From Phenylobacterium sp. (GTDB lineage Bacteria; Pseudomonadota; Alphaproteobacteria; Caulobacterales; Caulobacteraceae): a stretch of DNA of 64,000 nt. Positions 1 through 8,486 of the stretch are shown one piece after another. The stretch spans positions 1 to 64,000 of the forward strand of contig NZ_JAHBYD010000028.1 of the NCBI RefSeq assembly GCF_019636135.1, given 5' to 3'. The translations under genes and the position numbers were made by a program. The notes beneath the pieces are model-generated. The model did not search any database, was not told where the DNA came from, and saw only the letters and a program-made list of their open reading frames with translations. Every line of letters starts with the position of its first letter. Position 1 is the stretch's first letter.

Positions 1-1
1 G

Positions 2-1147
2 ATGGAGATCCGCGAGCGCAACGGCCGGGCCGGGCGGCTCGAGACCCTGACGCGCGAGCACGACGACTGGACCCGCCGCTCGGCCGCCGCCGCGAAACGG
101 GTGGCGTCGCTGGACGAGGCGCGGGTCAAGGCGCACGCGGCGCTGGCGGCGGCGAAGGATGCGCCGTCGACGCTGGTGGGCCGCAAGACCGCGCTGCTGG
201 ACGAGCTGGCCGTGGCCGAGGCGCGCCGGGCCAAGACGTCGGACGCCCTGGCCGCCGCCGAGCATGAGCGGGCCGAAGCCGAGCGCGGCCTGCGCGCCAG
301 CGACGCGGCGGCGTCCGAAGCCCGCGAGGTGCGCGCGAGCCTGTCGGCCCACTCGGAGGCCGCGACCCAGCGCCTGGCCGAGGTGGCGGCCAACATCCGC
401 GAGGGGGCGCGGATGGAGCCGGAGGAGCTGGCGCGGAAGCTCGCCGACGAGGCCGTGGCGATCCCCTCCGACGCCGAGGGCATGGAGGCCCACCTCTTCA
501 ACCTGGAGCGCCAGCGCGAATCGATCGGCCCGGTCAACCTGCGGGCCGAGGAGGAGGCCGGCGAACTGGGCGCGCGCCTGGAGACGATGAACGTCGAGCG
601 CGCCGACCTGACCGGCGCGATCGCACGGCTGCGCCAGGGCATCGACGAACTGAACCACGAGGGCCGCGAGCGGCTGACCGCGGCGTTCGGCGTGATCAAC
701 GCGCACTTCAAGGCGCTGTTCGAGACCCTGTTCCAGGGCGGCCAGGCCGAGCTGCGGCTGGTGGAATCGGACGACCCGCTGGAGGCCGGCCTGGAGATCT
801 ACGCCTGTCCGCCGGGCAAGCGGCTCTCGACCATGAGCCTGATGAGCGGCGGCGAGCAGGCGCTGACCGCCTCGGCGCTGATCTTCGCGGTGTTCCTGGC
901 CCAGCCCGCGCCCATCTGCGTGCTGGACGAGGTGGACGCGCCGCTGGACGACGCCAACGTCGACCGCTTCTGCAACATGGTCGACGAGATGTGCCGGCGC
1001 ACCGAGACGCGCTTCATCGTGATCACCCACAACCCGGTGACCATGGCCCGCACCGACCGCCTGTTCGGCGTCACCATGGCCGAGCGGGGCGTGTCGCAAC
1101 TGGTCAGCGTCGACCTGCGCCAGGCCGAGGCGATGGCCGCGCAATAG
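2..1147 (+). CDS. smc: Chromosome segregation ATPase SMC, C-terminal part (5' end outside window)
   Basis: Only the last 381 codons are present; the first ATG here is internal, not a start. SMC dimers organise and segregate the chromosome using an ABC-type ATPase head. The first half of the fragment is Ala/Glu/Arg-rich and coiled-coil-like, as expected for the returning arm. The head lobe follows: ABC signature LMSGGEQ at about residues 280-286, Walker [11 protein letters not shown] from about 304, and H-loop ITHNP near 341. The variant LMSGGEQ replaces the usual LSGGEK-type sequence but keeps the SGGE core. Stop TAG is at 1145-1147. The assignment is secure from the order and spacing of these motifs. 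Confidence 0.95.
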   Translation: MEIRERNGRAGRLETLTREHDDWTRRSAAAAKRVASLDEARVKAHAALAAAKDAPSTLVGRKTALLDELAVAEARRAKTSDALAAAEHERAEAERGLRASDAAASEAREVRASLSAHSEAATQRLAEVAANIREGARMEPEELARKLADEAVAIPSDAEGMEAHLFNLERQRESIGPVNLRAEEEAGELGARLETMNVERADLTGAIARLRQGIDELNHEGRERLTAAFGVINAHFKALFETLFQGGQAELRLVESDDPLEAGLEIYACPPGKRLSTMSLMSGGEQALTASALIFAVFLAQPAPICVLDEVDAPLDDANVDRFCNMVDEMCRRTETRFIVITHNPVTMARTDRLFGVTMAERGVSQLVSVDLRQAEAMAAQ

Positions 1148-1165
1148 GCCCGGCCTTCCCCAGAG

Positions 1166-1182
1166 GCAACGCCGGGCGTTGC
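1166..1182 (+). terminator. Short GC hairpin after smc
   Basis: GCAACGC and GCGTTGC flank a CGG loop 19 bases after the smc stop. There is no T-tract, so termination is only a possibility. Confidence 0.3.
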
Positions 1183-1196
1183 GTCGCGGGAACATT

Positions 1197-1265
1197 TAAC
1201 ATAGAAAAATCAATATGTTACGGGTATTCCGACGAGCCTTGACGCACTGCACACGGCTCTATAGG
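1197..1265 (+). promoter_or_regulatory. Candidate atp operon promoter with AT-rich inverted repeat
   Basis: A perfect inverted repeat TAACATA-N10-TATGTTA (1197-1220) forms an AT-rich island in GC-rich DNA. It is followed by TTGACGC at 1239-1245 and, after 10 bases, GCTCTATAG at 1256-1264. This resembles the Caulobacter housekeeping promoter (TTGACGS, N10-14, GCTANAWC). It lies 63 bases before atpI. The inverted repeat could be an operator; no regulator is identified. Confidence 0.5.
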
Positions 1266-1327
1266 TTCCGCGCGACCTGAAGCCCCCGCCGTGGCGGCGA
1301 CGTGGCGGTCGTAAGGCCATCCCACGA

Positions 1328-1678
1328 ATGCGCCGTAAGGACGAGCCGAACGCCGAGGCCGACAGCCTCGACCGCCGGATCGCCGCGGCTGAGGCGGCGC
1401 AGGCCCGGCAGACGAGCGGCGACTCGCAACGGGCCATGGCGCAGGGTTACCGCTTCGTCGGCGAAGTGGTCGGTGGGGTGTTCATGGGGGTCGGTCTCGG
1501 CTGGCTCGTGGACAACTTCATCACGCATGCACCGCCGTGGGGCCTGATCATCGGGCTCTTCGGAGGCGCTGGACTTTCCATCTTCGCTGCGGTGCGCAAC
1601 GCCCAGCGGATGCAGAACGAGGCGTTGGCGAAAGCGGGGCAGTCGCCCCCCGTTCCCGGCGACCAGGACGAGGACTAG
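1328..1678 (+). CDS. atpI: ATP synthase assembly protein AtpI
   Basis: A 116-residue protein with a charged Ala-rich N-terminus (about 1-38), two predicted membrane helices (about 43-64 and 70-88) and a hydrophilic tail. Family knowledge: AtpI assists assembly of the c-ring and sits first in the F0 operon. The AtpI-type glycine-rich stretch GGVFMGVGLGWLVD is visible in helix 1. Nine bases separate it from atpB, so co-transcription is expected. The ATG at 1328 has no strong Shine-Dalgarno, so the exact start is less sure than the identity. Confidence 0.85.
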   Translation: MRRKDEPNAEADSLDRRIAAAEAAQARQTSGDSQRAMAQGYRFVGEVVGGVFMGVGLGWLVDNFITHAPPWGLIIGLFGGAGLSIFAAVRNAQRMQNEALAKAGQSPPVPGDQDED

Positions 1679-1687
1679 GACGACGCG

Positions 1688-2518
1688 ATGGCGGAAGCGC
1701 CGAAGATCGACCCGATGCACCAGTTCCTGATCCACAAGATCTGGGAAGGGCCGCAGTTCGACGTGGGACCGATCCACTTCGACATGTCGATCACCAATTC
1801 GGTGGGCGCGATGCTGATCGGCGCCGGGCTGCTGGTGGCGTTCTTCATGCTGACCGCCAGGCAGAAGGTGGTGCCGGACCGCGGCCAGGCCGTGGCCGAG
1901 GCGTTCTACGGCATGGTCGACAAGTCGCTGGTGACGCCGATCATCGGCCCGCACGGCCGCCCGTACATTCCGTACCTCTTCACGCTGTTCTGCACGATCT
2001 TCATCCTGAACCTGATGGGCGTCGTGCTCTCGGTCGGGAGCCTGGCGGGCCAGACCTGGACCTTCACCGTGACGTCGCAGCTCGCCATCACCGCGACGCT
2101 CGCGGTGCTCACCTTCTTCAGCGTCTTCATCCTGGGCTTCATCAAGCACGGGCCGAAGTTCCTGACGCTGTTCTGGATCCCCGGCATGGGCGTCATCGGC
2201 GGCGCGCTGATGGTGGTCATCGAGATGATCTCGTACTTCGTGCGCCCGGTGACCCTGGCGATGCGTCTGTTCGGGAACATGATGGGCGGCCACGTGGTGC
2301 TGAGCCTGTTCGGCTCGTTCGTGGTGGGCCTGGGCCTGTTCGCCTTCTCGGAGCTGGGCCTCAACACGCTGGCCATCATCCCGGCGACCCTGTCGTTCTC
2401 CATGATCGTGGCTCTCACGGGCCTGGAGCTCGTCGTGGCCTTCCTGCAGGCCTTCGTCTTCACGGTGCTCGCCACCGTCTACCTGAACGAGGTCGTGAAC
2501 TTCGGTCACGGCCACTAA
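1688..2518 (+). CDS. atpB: F0F1 ATP synthase subunit a
   Basis: A 276-residue polytopic membrane protein forming the proton half-channels beside the c-ring. The essential arginine helix is visible as VRPVTLAMRLFGNMMGGH in the second half of the protein. The C-terminal helix ends TVYLNEVVNFGHGH. Hydrophobic stretches fit five to six membrane helices. It lies between atpI and atpE in the usual alphaproteobacterial F0 order. Confidence 0.97.
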   Translation: MAEAPKIDPMHQFLIHKIWEGPQFDVGPIHFDMSITNSVGAMLIGAGLLVAFFMLTARQKVVPDRGQAVAEAFYGMVDKSLVTPIIGPHGRPYIPYLFTLFCTIFILNLMGVVLSVGSLAGQTWTFTVTSQLAITATLAVLTFFSVFILGFIKHGPKFLTLFWIPGMGVIGGALMVVIEMISYFVRPVTLAMRLFGNMMGGHVVLSLFGSFVVGLGLFAFSELGLNTLAIIPATLSFSMIVALTGLELVVAFLQAFVFTVLATVYLNEVVNFGHGH

Positions 2519-2560
2519 CCCAACAGCCAAATACTCCTTCAAGGATTTCGGAAAAGGACA

Positions 2561-2794
2561 ATGGAAATGGATCCTGCTGCCGCGAAGCTCATCGGCGCTG
2601 GCCTTGCGACGTCGGGCATGATCGGGGCCGGTGTCGGCCTGGGCGTGCTGTTCGGCAACTACCTGCAAGCGGCCATCCGCAATCCGTCGGCCGCCGCCAG
2701 CCAGCAGACGATGCTGTTCCTGGGCATGGCGCTGACCGAGACGATGGGCCTGTTCGCCTTCGTCGTGTCGCTGCTCATCCTGTTCGTGTTTTAA
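2561..2794 (+). CDS. atpE: F0F1 ATP synthase subunit c
   Basis: A 77-residue hairpin of two membrane helices that oligomerises into the proton-driven rotor ring. Helix 1 carries the packing motif GAGVGLGVLFG, the polar loop is AIRNPSA, and helix 2 contains the ion-carrying glutamate in ALTETMGLF. An AAGGAC-type ribosome site at about 2553-2558 supports the ATG at 2561 over the one two codons later. The residues around the glutamate do not form the full sodium-binding set known from Na+-type rings, so proton coupling is inferred. Confidence 0.96.
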   Translation: MEMDPAAAKLIGAGLATSGMIGAGVGLGVLFGNYLQAAIRNPSAAASQQTMLFLGMALTETMGLFAFVVSLLILFVF

Positions 2795-2813
2795 GACGGC
2801 GCATTCGCGCTCG

Positions 2814-3395
2814 ATGGCGATGCAGAACACTGAAGATCACGCCGCCCCCGCGGCTCCGGGTCACGAGCCCGGCGCGGCTGGCGCGCATGAAGGCACGGAA
2901 GCGGCCGGCGGCCACTCGGCGGGCCTGCCGCAGTTCGACATGGCCTGGTGGCCAGGCCAGATCCTCTGGTTCCTGATCATCTTCTTCGGCCTGATGATCT
3001 TCATGAAGGCCTTCGTGGTGCCTCGTCTCGGGGGCACCATCGAGGCGCGCGAGAACACCATCTCGGGCGGCATCGCCGAGGCGCGCCGCCTGAAGGAAGA
3101 GGCCGACCAGGCCGCCGCCGCGGCGCAGGCCGAGATGGCGACGGCCCGGGCCAACGCCCAGCGCGTCGCCAACGAGGCCCGCGCCAAGGCGCAGGCCGAG
3201 GTCGCCGCCCGCCTGGCGGACGAGGAAGCCAAGCTTTCGGCCAAGGGCGCCGAAGCCGAGGCCCGCATCGCCGCCGCGCGCGAGTCCGCCATGGGCCACG
3301 TGCAGACGGTGGCCCAGGACACCGCCCAGGCCATCGTCCAGAAACTGACCGGCAAGGCCGCCACGGCCGCCGAGCTCGCCGGGGCGAGGGGTTAA
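2814..3395 (+). CDS. atpF': F0F1 ATP synthase subunit b' (second b-type stalk subunit)
   Basis: A 193-residue peripheral-stalk subunit. A Gly/Ala/His-rich N-terminal extension (about 1-45) precedes one membrane helix (about 47-65, WWPGQILWFLIIFFGLMIF). A long Ala/Glu/Arg coiled coil to the C-terminus contacts F1. Alphaproteobacteria, like phototrophs, carry paired b and b' subunits in tandem, matching the gene six bases downstream. The first of the two b-type genes is normally the b' form. Confidence 0.92.
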   Translation: MAMQNTEDHAAPAAPGHEPGAAGAHEGTEAAGGHSAGLPQFDMAWWPGQILWFLIIFFGLMIFMKAFVVPRLGGTIEARENTISGGIAEARRLKEEADQAAAAAQAEMATARANAQRVANEARAKAQAEVAARLADEEAKLSAKGAEAEARIAAARESAMGHVQTVAQDTAQAIVQKLTGKAATAAELAGARG

Positions 3396-3401
3396 GGTCC
3401 A

Positions 3402-3893
3402 ATGGCGCTTCTGCTCGACTCCCACTTCTGGATCGCCATCGCCTTCGTGGTGCTGATGCTGATCCTGGCGTCCGCCGGCGTGCATAAGCTCGCCGCCCGG
3501 ATGCTGGACGACGCCGGCGCCAAGGTGCAGGCCCAGCTCGACGAGGCCGAAGGCCTGCGCAACGAAGCCAAGGCCCTGCTCGATCAGGTGAAGGCGCAGA
3601 AGGAGGCCTCCGAGAAGCTGGCCGCCGAAATGCTCGCCAACGCCCAGGAGGAGGCCAAGCGCCTGCAGGCCGACGCGCAGGTCAAGCTGGCCGAACAACT
3701 CGAGCGCCGCGGCCAGATGGCCGAGCGCAAGATCGCCCAGGCCGAGGCCCAGGCCGCCGCCGAGGTGCGCGCGGCCGCCGCGGAACTCGCCGCGGTGATG
3801 GCGGAAGAGGTGCTGGTGAAGCGCCTGTCCGCCGCGAAGACCGACCCGCTGATCGACCAGGCGATCGGCCAGTTGGCGGGGAAGCTGCAATAG
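3402..3893 (+). CDS. atpF: F0F1 ATP synthase subunit b
   Basis: A 163-residue stalk subunit with one N-terminal membrane helix (about 7-28) and a long Ala/Glu/Lys coiled coil. It pairs with b' to hold F1 against the rotor. It starts six bases after b' and is the last gene of the F0 operon. The F1 genes (atpHAGDC) are not adjacent, as is normal in alphaproteobacteria. Confidence 0.94.
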   Translation: MALLLDSHFWIAIAFVVLMLILASAGVHKLAARMLDDAGAKVQAQLDEAEGLRNEAKALLDQVKAQKEASEKLAAEMLANAQEEAKRLQADAQVKLAEQLERRGQMAERKIAQAEAQAAAEVRAAAAELAAVMAEEVLVKRLSAAKTDPLIDQAIGQLAGKLQ

Positions 3894-3904
3894 CTTGAAG
3901 AAAC

Positions 3905-4109
3905 CGGGCCGCGCGCGAATTCAGCACCCCTGAAGGCGCGGCCCGTGGCCGGACCCGGCGTTGGGGAACGTCCGGGCCCGTGACCAGTCCACGAACCCCA
4001 CAACCGCATGAACAGTCTTCGGCCGCTTCCGCATCTGGGGAGAAGCCGGCCGGCGTATCCGGACTGTCCGTCGCGCGTTGTGGGGTTCGTGGGCGCCACC
4101 TGCGCTTTT
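3905..4109 (+). ncRNA. Candidate structured RNA downstream of atpF
   Basis: No gene fits this stretch, but it folds strongly. A 16-bp perfect long-range stem pairs 3989-4004 (CCACGAACCCCACAAC) with 4077-4092. Inside it, ACAGTC pairs with GACTGT, and CGGCCGCTTC pairs with GAAGC-CGGCCG (one bulge), giving a stacked rod. Outside it, GTGGC pairs with GCCAC and GCGC with GCGC before a CTTTT. A 10-bp stem (3905-3914 with 3936-3945) could be the atp operon terminator or an alternative fold. The rod shape recalls 6S-type RNA, but I cannot confirm a family. Strand is assumed from the operon direction. Confidence 0.45.
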
Positions 4110-4127
4110 CGCATCAAAAGCTGTCAT

Positions 4128-4329
4128 CCTCCTCTCCCCCGAGCGCCGTGGGCGCGAAGAGAGGGAGAGGGTAGGGAGAGGGCGGCGCCGGCATGGAAAG
4201 CGGCAGGCCGGCGTCTCGACCGACAACGCCCGCGACACAGCGCCTTCCCGCTGAACCGCTCAGCCCGCGTCGAGGCCGAGCCGCCCTCTCCCTGCCCTCT
4301 CCCTCTCCGCTTCGCGGGGGGAGAGGAGG
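4128..4329. repeat. Large imperfect palindrome, CCCTCCCC-type (family 3)
   Basis: Arms CCTCCTCTCCCCC (4128-4140) and a matching GGGGGAGAGGAGG near 4316-4329 flank an inner pair. The inner pair is GAGAGGGAGAGGG-type sequence at about 4158-4182 against CCCTCTCCCTGCCCTCTC at about 4284-4308. The element ends directly at the stop of the membrane protein gene at 4333. Related elements occur at 54389-54757 and 60145-60308. Confidence 0.7.
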
Positions 4330-4332
4330 TTG

Positions 4333-4728
4333 CTACCGCCGCCGGAAGCGGCGGCGGAGCGGCTTGATGAAGCGCAGGCGGGCGGGGAGCAGCAGGCGCT
4401 CGACGCGGAGCGTCTGGTGGTAGAAGAGCGCCACGACTTCCGGGTCGCGCCTGAGCAGGCGGCGGATCGGGTAGAGCGTCTTCGGATAGGCCCGGTGCAG
4501 CCGCACGAACTGGCGGCGCGCCTTGAAGCTGTTGCGCAGCACGATCATCACGCCGACCACGATCACCGGGATCCCGCCCGGACCCGGCAGCGGCGCGATG
4601 ATGATCCCCAGGACGATGATCGCGAAGCCAAGCAGGACCAGGCCGCCCCGCTTGATGCGGCCGGCAACTTCGCGCGCGAAGTCGTCCGTGGCGCGGTACA
4701 CGCGCAGAGAGGGCATGGCGAAAGTCAC
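4333..4728 (-). CDS. Small membrane protein, PGPGW-like
   Basis: A 131-residue protein with two close hydrophobic segments (about 29-48 and 50-68) separated by PGPGGIPV, resembling the PGPGW-type putative membrane protein family. A very basic C-terminal half ends in an Arg-rich tail. Function is unknown. The GTG at 4728 has AGGA seven bases upstream; an ATG four codons later (4716) is the alternative start. It is followed at its 3' end by a palindromic repeat. Confidence 0.6.
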   Translation of the reverse strand: MTFAMPSLRVYRATDDFAREVAGRIKRGGLVLLGFAIIVLGIIIAPLPGPGGIPVIVVGVMIVLRNSFKARRQFVRLHRAYPKTLYPIRRLLRRDPEVVALFYHQTLRVERLLLPARLRFIKPLRRRFRRR

Positions 4729-4933
4729 TTGGTAGTCCTGGGGAGCGTGCGGCGAAGCGGGGAGGTTCCGCCGTCACCCGTCCCATATGCGTGCGTGCCG
4801 GAGACTCGTAAAGACAGGTCGCCGTTAAAATTTCTCCACGGGCGCCTATTCCGCCTGGCATGGCGCCGGCGCCACACCCTCTATGCAGGGTTGACACAGT
4901 CTTGCCGCAGAAGCTGCGCAGTTGCGCCGCGAT

Positions 4934-6493
4934 CTACTCCGCGGCGAGCGTCTCCGGCTTCCAGGCCAGCCTGGGCTTGCGCGCGGCCAGCGTCTCGTCC
5001 AGCCGCCGCAGCGGGGCAAGGTGCGGGGCGGCCTTGAACCGGTCCTTATCGTTGCCGCGGGCCGCGTTCGCCAGCGCCCGCAGCGCCTCGCAGAAGCGGT
5101 CGAGCTCGCGCCTGGACTCGGTCTCGGTCGGTTCGATCAGCATCGCGCCGTGGACGACCAGCGGGAAGTACATGGTCATCGGATGGAAGCCCTCGTCGAT
5201 CATCGCCTTGGCGAAGTCGAGGGTGGTGACGCCCGTACCGTCCAGCCAGCGGTCGTCGAACAGGGCCTCGTGCATGCACGGGCCGTCCGGGAAGGCCGGG
5301 GTCATGACGTCGGCGAGGCGGGCCTTGACGTAGTTGGCGTTGAGGACGGCGTCCTCGGCGACCTGGCGCAGGCCGTCCGAGCCGTGGCTCAGCATGTAGG
5401 CGTAGGCGCGGACGAACATGCCCATCTGGCCGTGGAAGGCGCACATGCGGCCGAAGGCCTGTGCGGCCTCGGCGGTGGGCTCCTCGACCAGCTCGAAGCC
5501 TTCAGCGCTGCTGACGACCCAGGGGGCCGGCGCGAAGGGCGCCAGCGCCTCGGAGAGCACCACCGGGCCTGCGCCCGGCCCGCCGCCGCCGTGCGGCGTG
5601 GAGAAGGTCTTGTGCAGGTTGATGTGCATGGCGTCGACGCCGAGGTCGCCGGGGCGGACGCGGCCGACGATGGCGTTGAAGTTGGCCCCGTCGCAGTAGA
5701 AGTAGGCGCCGGCGGCGTGGGTCAGGCGGCTGATCTCCAGGATGTCGCGCTCGAAGAGGCCGCAAGTGTTTGGATTCGTGACCATGATCGCTGCGACGTC
5801 GGGGCCGAGCTTGAGTTCGAGGTCGGCGAGGTCGACGCGGCCGTCGGGGGTCTGGGCGATCTCGGCGACGGTGTAGCCGACGAAGGCGGCGGTGGCGGGG
5901 TTGGTGCCGTGGGCGCTGGTGGGGACCAGGACGGTGCGGCGGTGGCCCTGGCCGGCGGCCTCGTGGGCGGCCTTGATGCAGAGCAGGCCGCAGAGCTCGC
6001 CGTGGGCGCCGGCCTTGGGCGACAGCGCGACGGCGGGCATGCCGGTGAGCGTCTTCAGCCAGTGGGCCAGGCGGTCCATGAGGGCGAGCGCGCCTTGCGC
6101 GGTGGCGACCGGCGCCAGGGGGTGCAGGTCGGCGAAGCCGGGCAGGCGGGCGGCCTTCTCGTTGAGGCGCGGGTTGTGCTTCATCGTGCATGAGCCCAGC
6201 GGGTAGAGCGCCAGGTCGATGGCGTGGTTCTTCTGGCTGAGGCGCACGTAGTGGCGCATGGCCTCGGGCTCGGAGAGACCGGGGAGGGGCAGGTCGGCGC
6301 GGGTCAGGCCCGCGAGGTCGCTGGCGTCCTGATCCGGCTCGGGCAGGTCGACGCCGGTCTTGGACCAGCCGCCCAGTTCGAAGATCAGCGGCTCGTCCTG
6401 CAGCAGGCCGCGGCCGCCGGTCAGCGATTGGAAGCCGGCGGTCTCCGACGCGCCTTCGGGACGGGTGGGACGGCCAACGTTCTGCATGGTCAT
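4934..6493 (-). CDS. gcvPB: Glycine dehydrogenase (decarboxylating) subunit 2
   Basis: A 519-residue C-terminal half of the PLP-dependent P protein, which decarboxylates glycine and passes the aminomethyl group to lipoyl-GcvH. The PLP lysine is about Lys295 in LHKTFSTPHGGGGPG. The split P protein (PA plus PB) occurs in many alphaproteobacteria. The ATG at 6493 lies two bases after the gcvPA stop, so translation is probably coupled. It is the last gene of the riboswitch-controlled operon. Confidence 0.97.
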   Translation of the reverse strand: MTMQNVGRPTRPEGASETAGFQSLTGGRGLLQDEPLIFELGGWSKTGVDLPEPDQDASDLAGLTRADLPLPGLSEPEAMRHYVRLSQKNHAIDLALYPLGSCTMKHNPRLNEKAARLPGFADLHPLAPVATAQGALALMDRLAHWLKTLTGMPAVALSPKAGAHGELCGLLCIKAAHEAAGQGHRRTVLVPTSAHGTNPATAAFVGYTVAEIAQTPDGRVDLADLELKLGPDVAAIMVTNPNTCGLFERDILEISRLTHAAGAYFYCDGANFNAIVGRVRPGDLGVDAMHINLHKTFSTPHGGGGPGAGPVVLSEALAPFAPAPWVVSSAEGFELVEEPTAEAAQAFGRMCAFHGQMGMFVRAYAYMLSHGSDGLRQVAEDAVLNANYVKARLADVMTPAFPDGPCMHEALFDDRWLDGTGVTTLDFAKAMIDEGFHPMTMYFPLVVHGAMLIEPTETESRRELDRFCEALRALANAARGNDKDRFKAAPHLAPLRRLDETLAARKPRLAWKPETLAAE

Positions 6494-6495
6494 GA

Positions 6496-7830
6496 TCAGG
6501 CGGCCTTCAGCGCAGCGGCGAGGGCCGCGATGTCTTCAGGGGTGGTGGTCTCGGTGGCGCAGAGCAGCAGGACGTCGTCCAGGCCGGCGTGCGGGTCGAG
6601 GCGGGAATAGGGGACGCCGGCGACGACGCCGTGGGCCAGGGCTGCGTCGACGGCGGCGGCGGCCGGGCCCCTGGTGCGCACGGCGATCTCGTTGAAGAAG
6701 CGCGGCGTCAGCACCTCCAGCCCCGCGCCCTCGACGGCGGTCTTCAACTCGCGGGCCTTGGCGTGGTTGAGCCGGGCGAGCTGGCCCAGGCCCGTCCCGC
6801 CCAGCAGGGTCATGTGGATGGTGAAGGCGAGCGCGCAGAGGCCCGAGTTGGTGCAGATGTTCGACGTCGCCTTCTCGCGGCGGATGTGCTGCTCGCGGGT
6901 GGACAGCGTCAGCACGTAGCCGCGACGGCCCTCGGCGTCGACCGTCTCGCCGCAGAGGCGGCCGGGCATCTGGCGGACCAGCTTCTCGCGGCAGGCGAAG
7001 AGGCCGACGTAGGGGCCGCCGTAGTTCAGGGCGTTGCCGATCGACTGGCCCTCGGCGACGGCGATGTCGGCGGCCATCTCGCCGGGCGATTTCAGCAGGC
7101 CGAAGGAGACGGCCTCGGTGGTGACGACGATCAGCAGCGCTCCCCGGGCGTGGGCGGCCTCGGCGATCCTGGTCACGTCGGTGACGACGCCGAACACGTT
7201 CGGGGTCTGGACGACGACGCAGGCGGTCGCCTCGTCGATGGCGTCGATGACCGCGGCCTCGGCGTCGATGGCGGCGGCCAGGCGCTCGATCTCCATGCCC
7301 TCGGCGTGGGCGATGGTCTGGGTGACGGCGGCGTAGTGCGGGTGCAGGCCGCCGGAGAGGATCGCCTTCTCGCGGCGGGTCACGCGCTGGGCCATCATCA
7401 CGGCCTCGGCGCAGGCGGTGGAGCCGTCGTACATGGACGCGTTGGCCACATCCATGCCGGTGAGGGCGGCGACCTGGGTCTGGAACTCGAACAGCACTTG
7501 CAGCGTGCCCTGGGCGATCTCGGGCTGGTAGGGCGTGTAGCTGGTGAGGAATTCGGACCGCTGGATGACGTGGTCCACCGTCGCCGGCACGTGGTGCCTG
7601 TAGGCGCCCGCCCCGCAGAAGAACGGCCCGTCCCCGGCGGCGCGGTTCATGGCGGAGAGCCGGGCGAGCTCGCGCTCCACCTCCAGCTCGCCGGCGTGGG
7701 CGGGGAGGTCGACCGGCCCGGAGAGGCGCGCGGCCTCGGGCACGTCGACGAACAGGGCGTCCACGTCGGGCGCGCCGATGACGCCGAGCATCTCGGCGCG
7801 GTCGTCGGCGGTGAGGGGCAGGTAGCGCAT
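6496..7830 (-). CDS. gcvPA: Glycine dehydrogenase (decarboxylating) subunit 1
   Basis: A 444-residue N-terminal half of the P protein, beginning [15 protein letters not shown] and with the family segments [12 protein letters not shown] and [13 protein letters not shown]. It forms the heterotetrameric decarboxylase with GcvPB. The ATG at 7830 is separated from gcvH by 129 bases that hold a palindromic repeat. Confidence 0.97.
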   Translation of the reverse strand: MRYLPLTADDRAEMLGVIGAPDVDALFVDVPEAARLSGPVDLPAHAGELEVERELARLSAMNRAAGDGPFFCGAGAYRHHVPATVDHVIQRSEFLTSYTPYQPEIAQGTLQVLFEFQTQVAALTGMDVANASMYDGSTACAEAVMMAQRVTRREKAILSGGLHPHYAAVTQTIAHAEGMEIERLAAAIDAEAAVIDAIDEATACVVVQTPNVFGVVTDVTRIAEAAHARGALLIVVTTEAVSFGLLKSPGEMAADIAVAEGQSIGNALNYGGPYVGLFACREKLVRQMPGRLCGETVDAEGRRGYVLTLSTREQHIRREKATSNICTNSGLCALAFTIHMTLLGGTGLGQLARLNHAKARELKTAVEGAGLEVLTPRFFNEIAVRTRGPAAAAVDAALAHGVVAGVPYSRLDPHAGLDDVLLLCATETTTPEDIAALAAALKAA

Positions 7831-7858
7831 GGGGTCAGGTCACCGGCAGGTAAGGTTC

Positions 7859-7936
7859 AACCACCAAGGACACCAAGGGCACGAAGAATGCTGAGCTTGA
7901 GCGGGTGTCTTGGTGAGCTTGGTGGTCTTTGTGGTT
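7859..7936. repeat. 9-nt-unit palindrome, copy A (family 1)
   Basis: A 78-bp imperfect palindrome inside the gcv operon. Left arm: AACCAC then CAAGGACAC, CAAGGGCAC. Right arm, reverse complement: AACCAC then AAAGACCAC, CAAGCTCAC. Each arm is AACC plus 9-nt units ending in CAC. It shares this architecture with the copies at 8374, 9954 and 54613. Confidence 0.75.
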
Positions 7937-7959
7937 CATCTTGATAGCGCTGCGCGCGG

Positions 7960-8325
7960 CTAGAGCGTCTGGAGGAAGGCTTCGTAGGCGGCGCGGTCCA
8001 TGAGGGCGTCGTACTCGGACTTGTCGGCGAGCTTGACCTTGGCGAACCAGCCGCCTTGCTCGGGCGAGGCGTTGACGGTCTCCGGGGCGTCGCCGAGCTC
8101 GGGGTTGGCCTCGACCACTTCGCCCGAGATGGGGGCGTAGACGTCGGAGGCGGCCTTGACGCTCTCGACGACCGCGAAGGCGTCGCCGGCCTTCACGGCC
8201 TTGCCGACGTCGGGGGTCTCGACGAACACCACGTCGCCCAGTTGCTCGGCGGCGTAGGCGGTGATGCCGACGGTCGCGACGTCGCCGTCGAGCTCGACCC
8301 ACTCGTGATCCTTGGTGAAGCGCAT
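7960..8325 (-). CDS. gcvH: Glycine cleavage system H protein
   Basis: A 121-residue lipoyl carrier that shuttles the aminomethyl intermediate between the P, T and L proteins. The lipoylated lysine is Lys57 in [15 protein letters not shown]. Length and N-terminus ([11 protein letters not shown]) match the family. It sits between gcvT and gcvPA, with a palindromic repeat in both flanking gaps. Confidence 0.97.
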   Translation of the reverse strand: MRFTKDHEWVELDGDVATVGITAYAAEQLGDVVFVETPDVGKAVKAGDAFAVVESVKAASDVYAPISGEVVEANPELGDAPETVNASPEQGGWFAKVKLADKSEYDALMDRAAYEAFLQTL

Positions 8326-8373
8326 GTAGGCTCTCTCCTAGAAGCGGTGCGCGCCGAAGGCGCTGCCGTTTGG

Positions 8374-8447
8374 AACCACGGATTTCACGGATTTCACGGA
8401 TGCGAGGGCCAGTGGCGAAATCCGTGAAATCGGTGAAATCCGTGGTT
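8374..8447. repeat. 9-nt-unit palindrome, copy B (family 1)
   Basis: A 74-bp palindrome between gcvT and gcvH. Left arm: AACCAC, GGATTTCAC, GGATTTCAC, GGAT. Right arm, reverse complement: AACCAC, GGATTTCAC, CGATTTCAC, GGATTTCGC. Units within an arm are near-identical direct repeats, and the arms are mutually complementary. Confidence 0.85.
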
Positions 8448-8486
8448 TGAATGATTGCGCCTGCGGCGCGTGGGGCGTCGCCATCG

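Noticed and set aside
1210-1437. Small minus-strand frame before atpI
   Set aside because: It overlaps the promoter and atpI, has no ribosome site and no family resemblance.
3905-4109. Firm naming of the folded stretch as 6S RNA or tmRNA
   Set aside because: The rod shape is suggestive, but I see no tmRNA tag codons or CCA/T-arm, and 6S cannot be confirmed without a covariance search.
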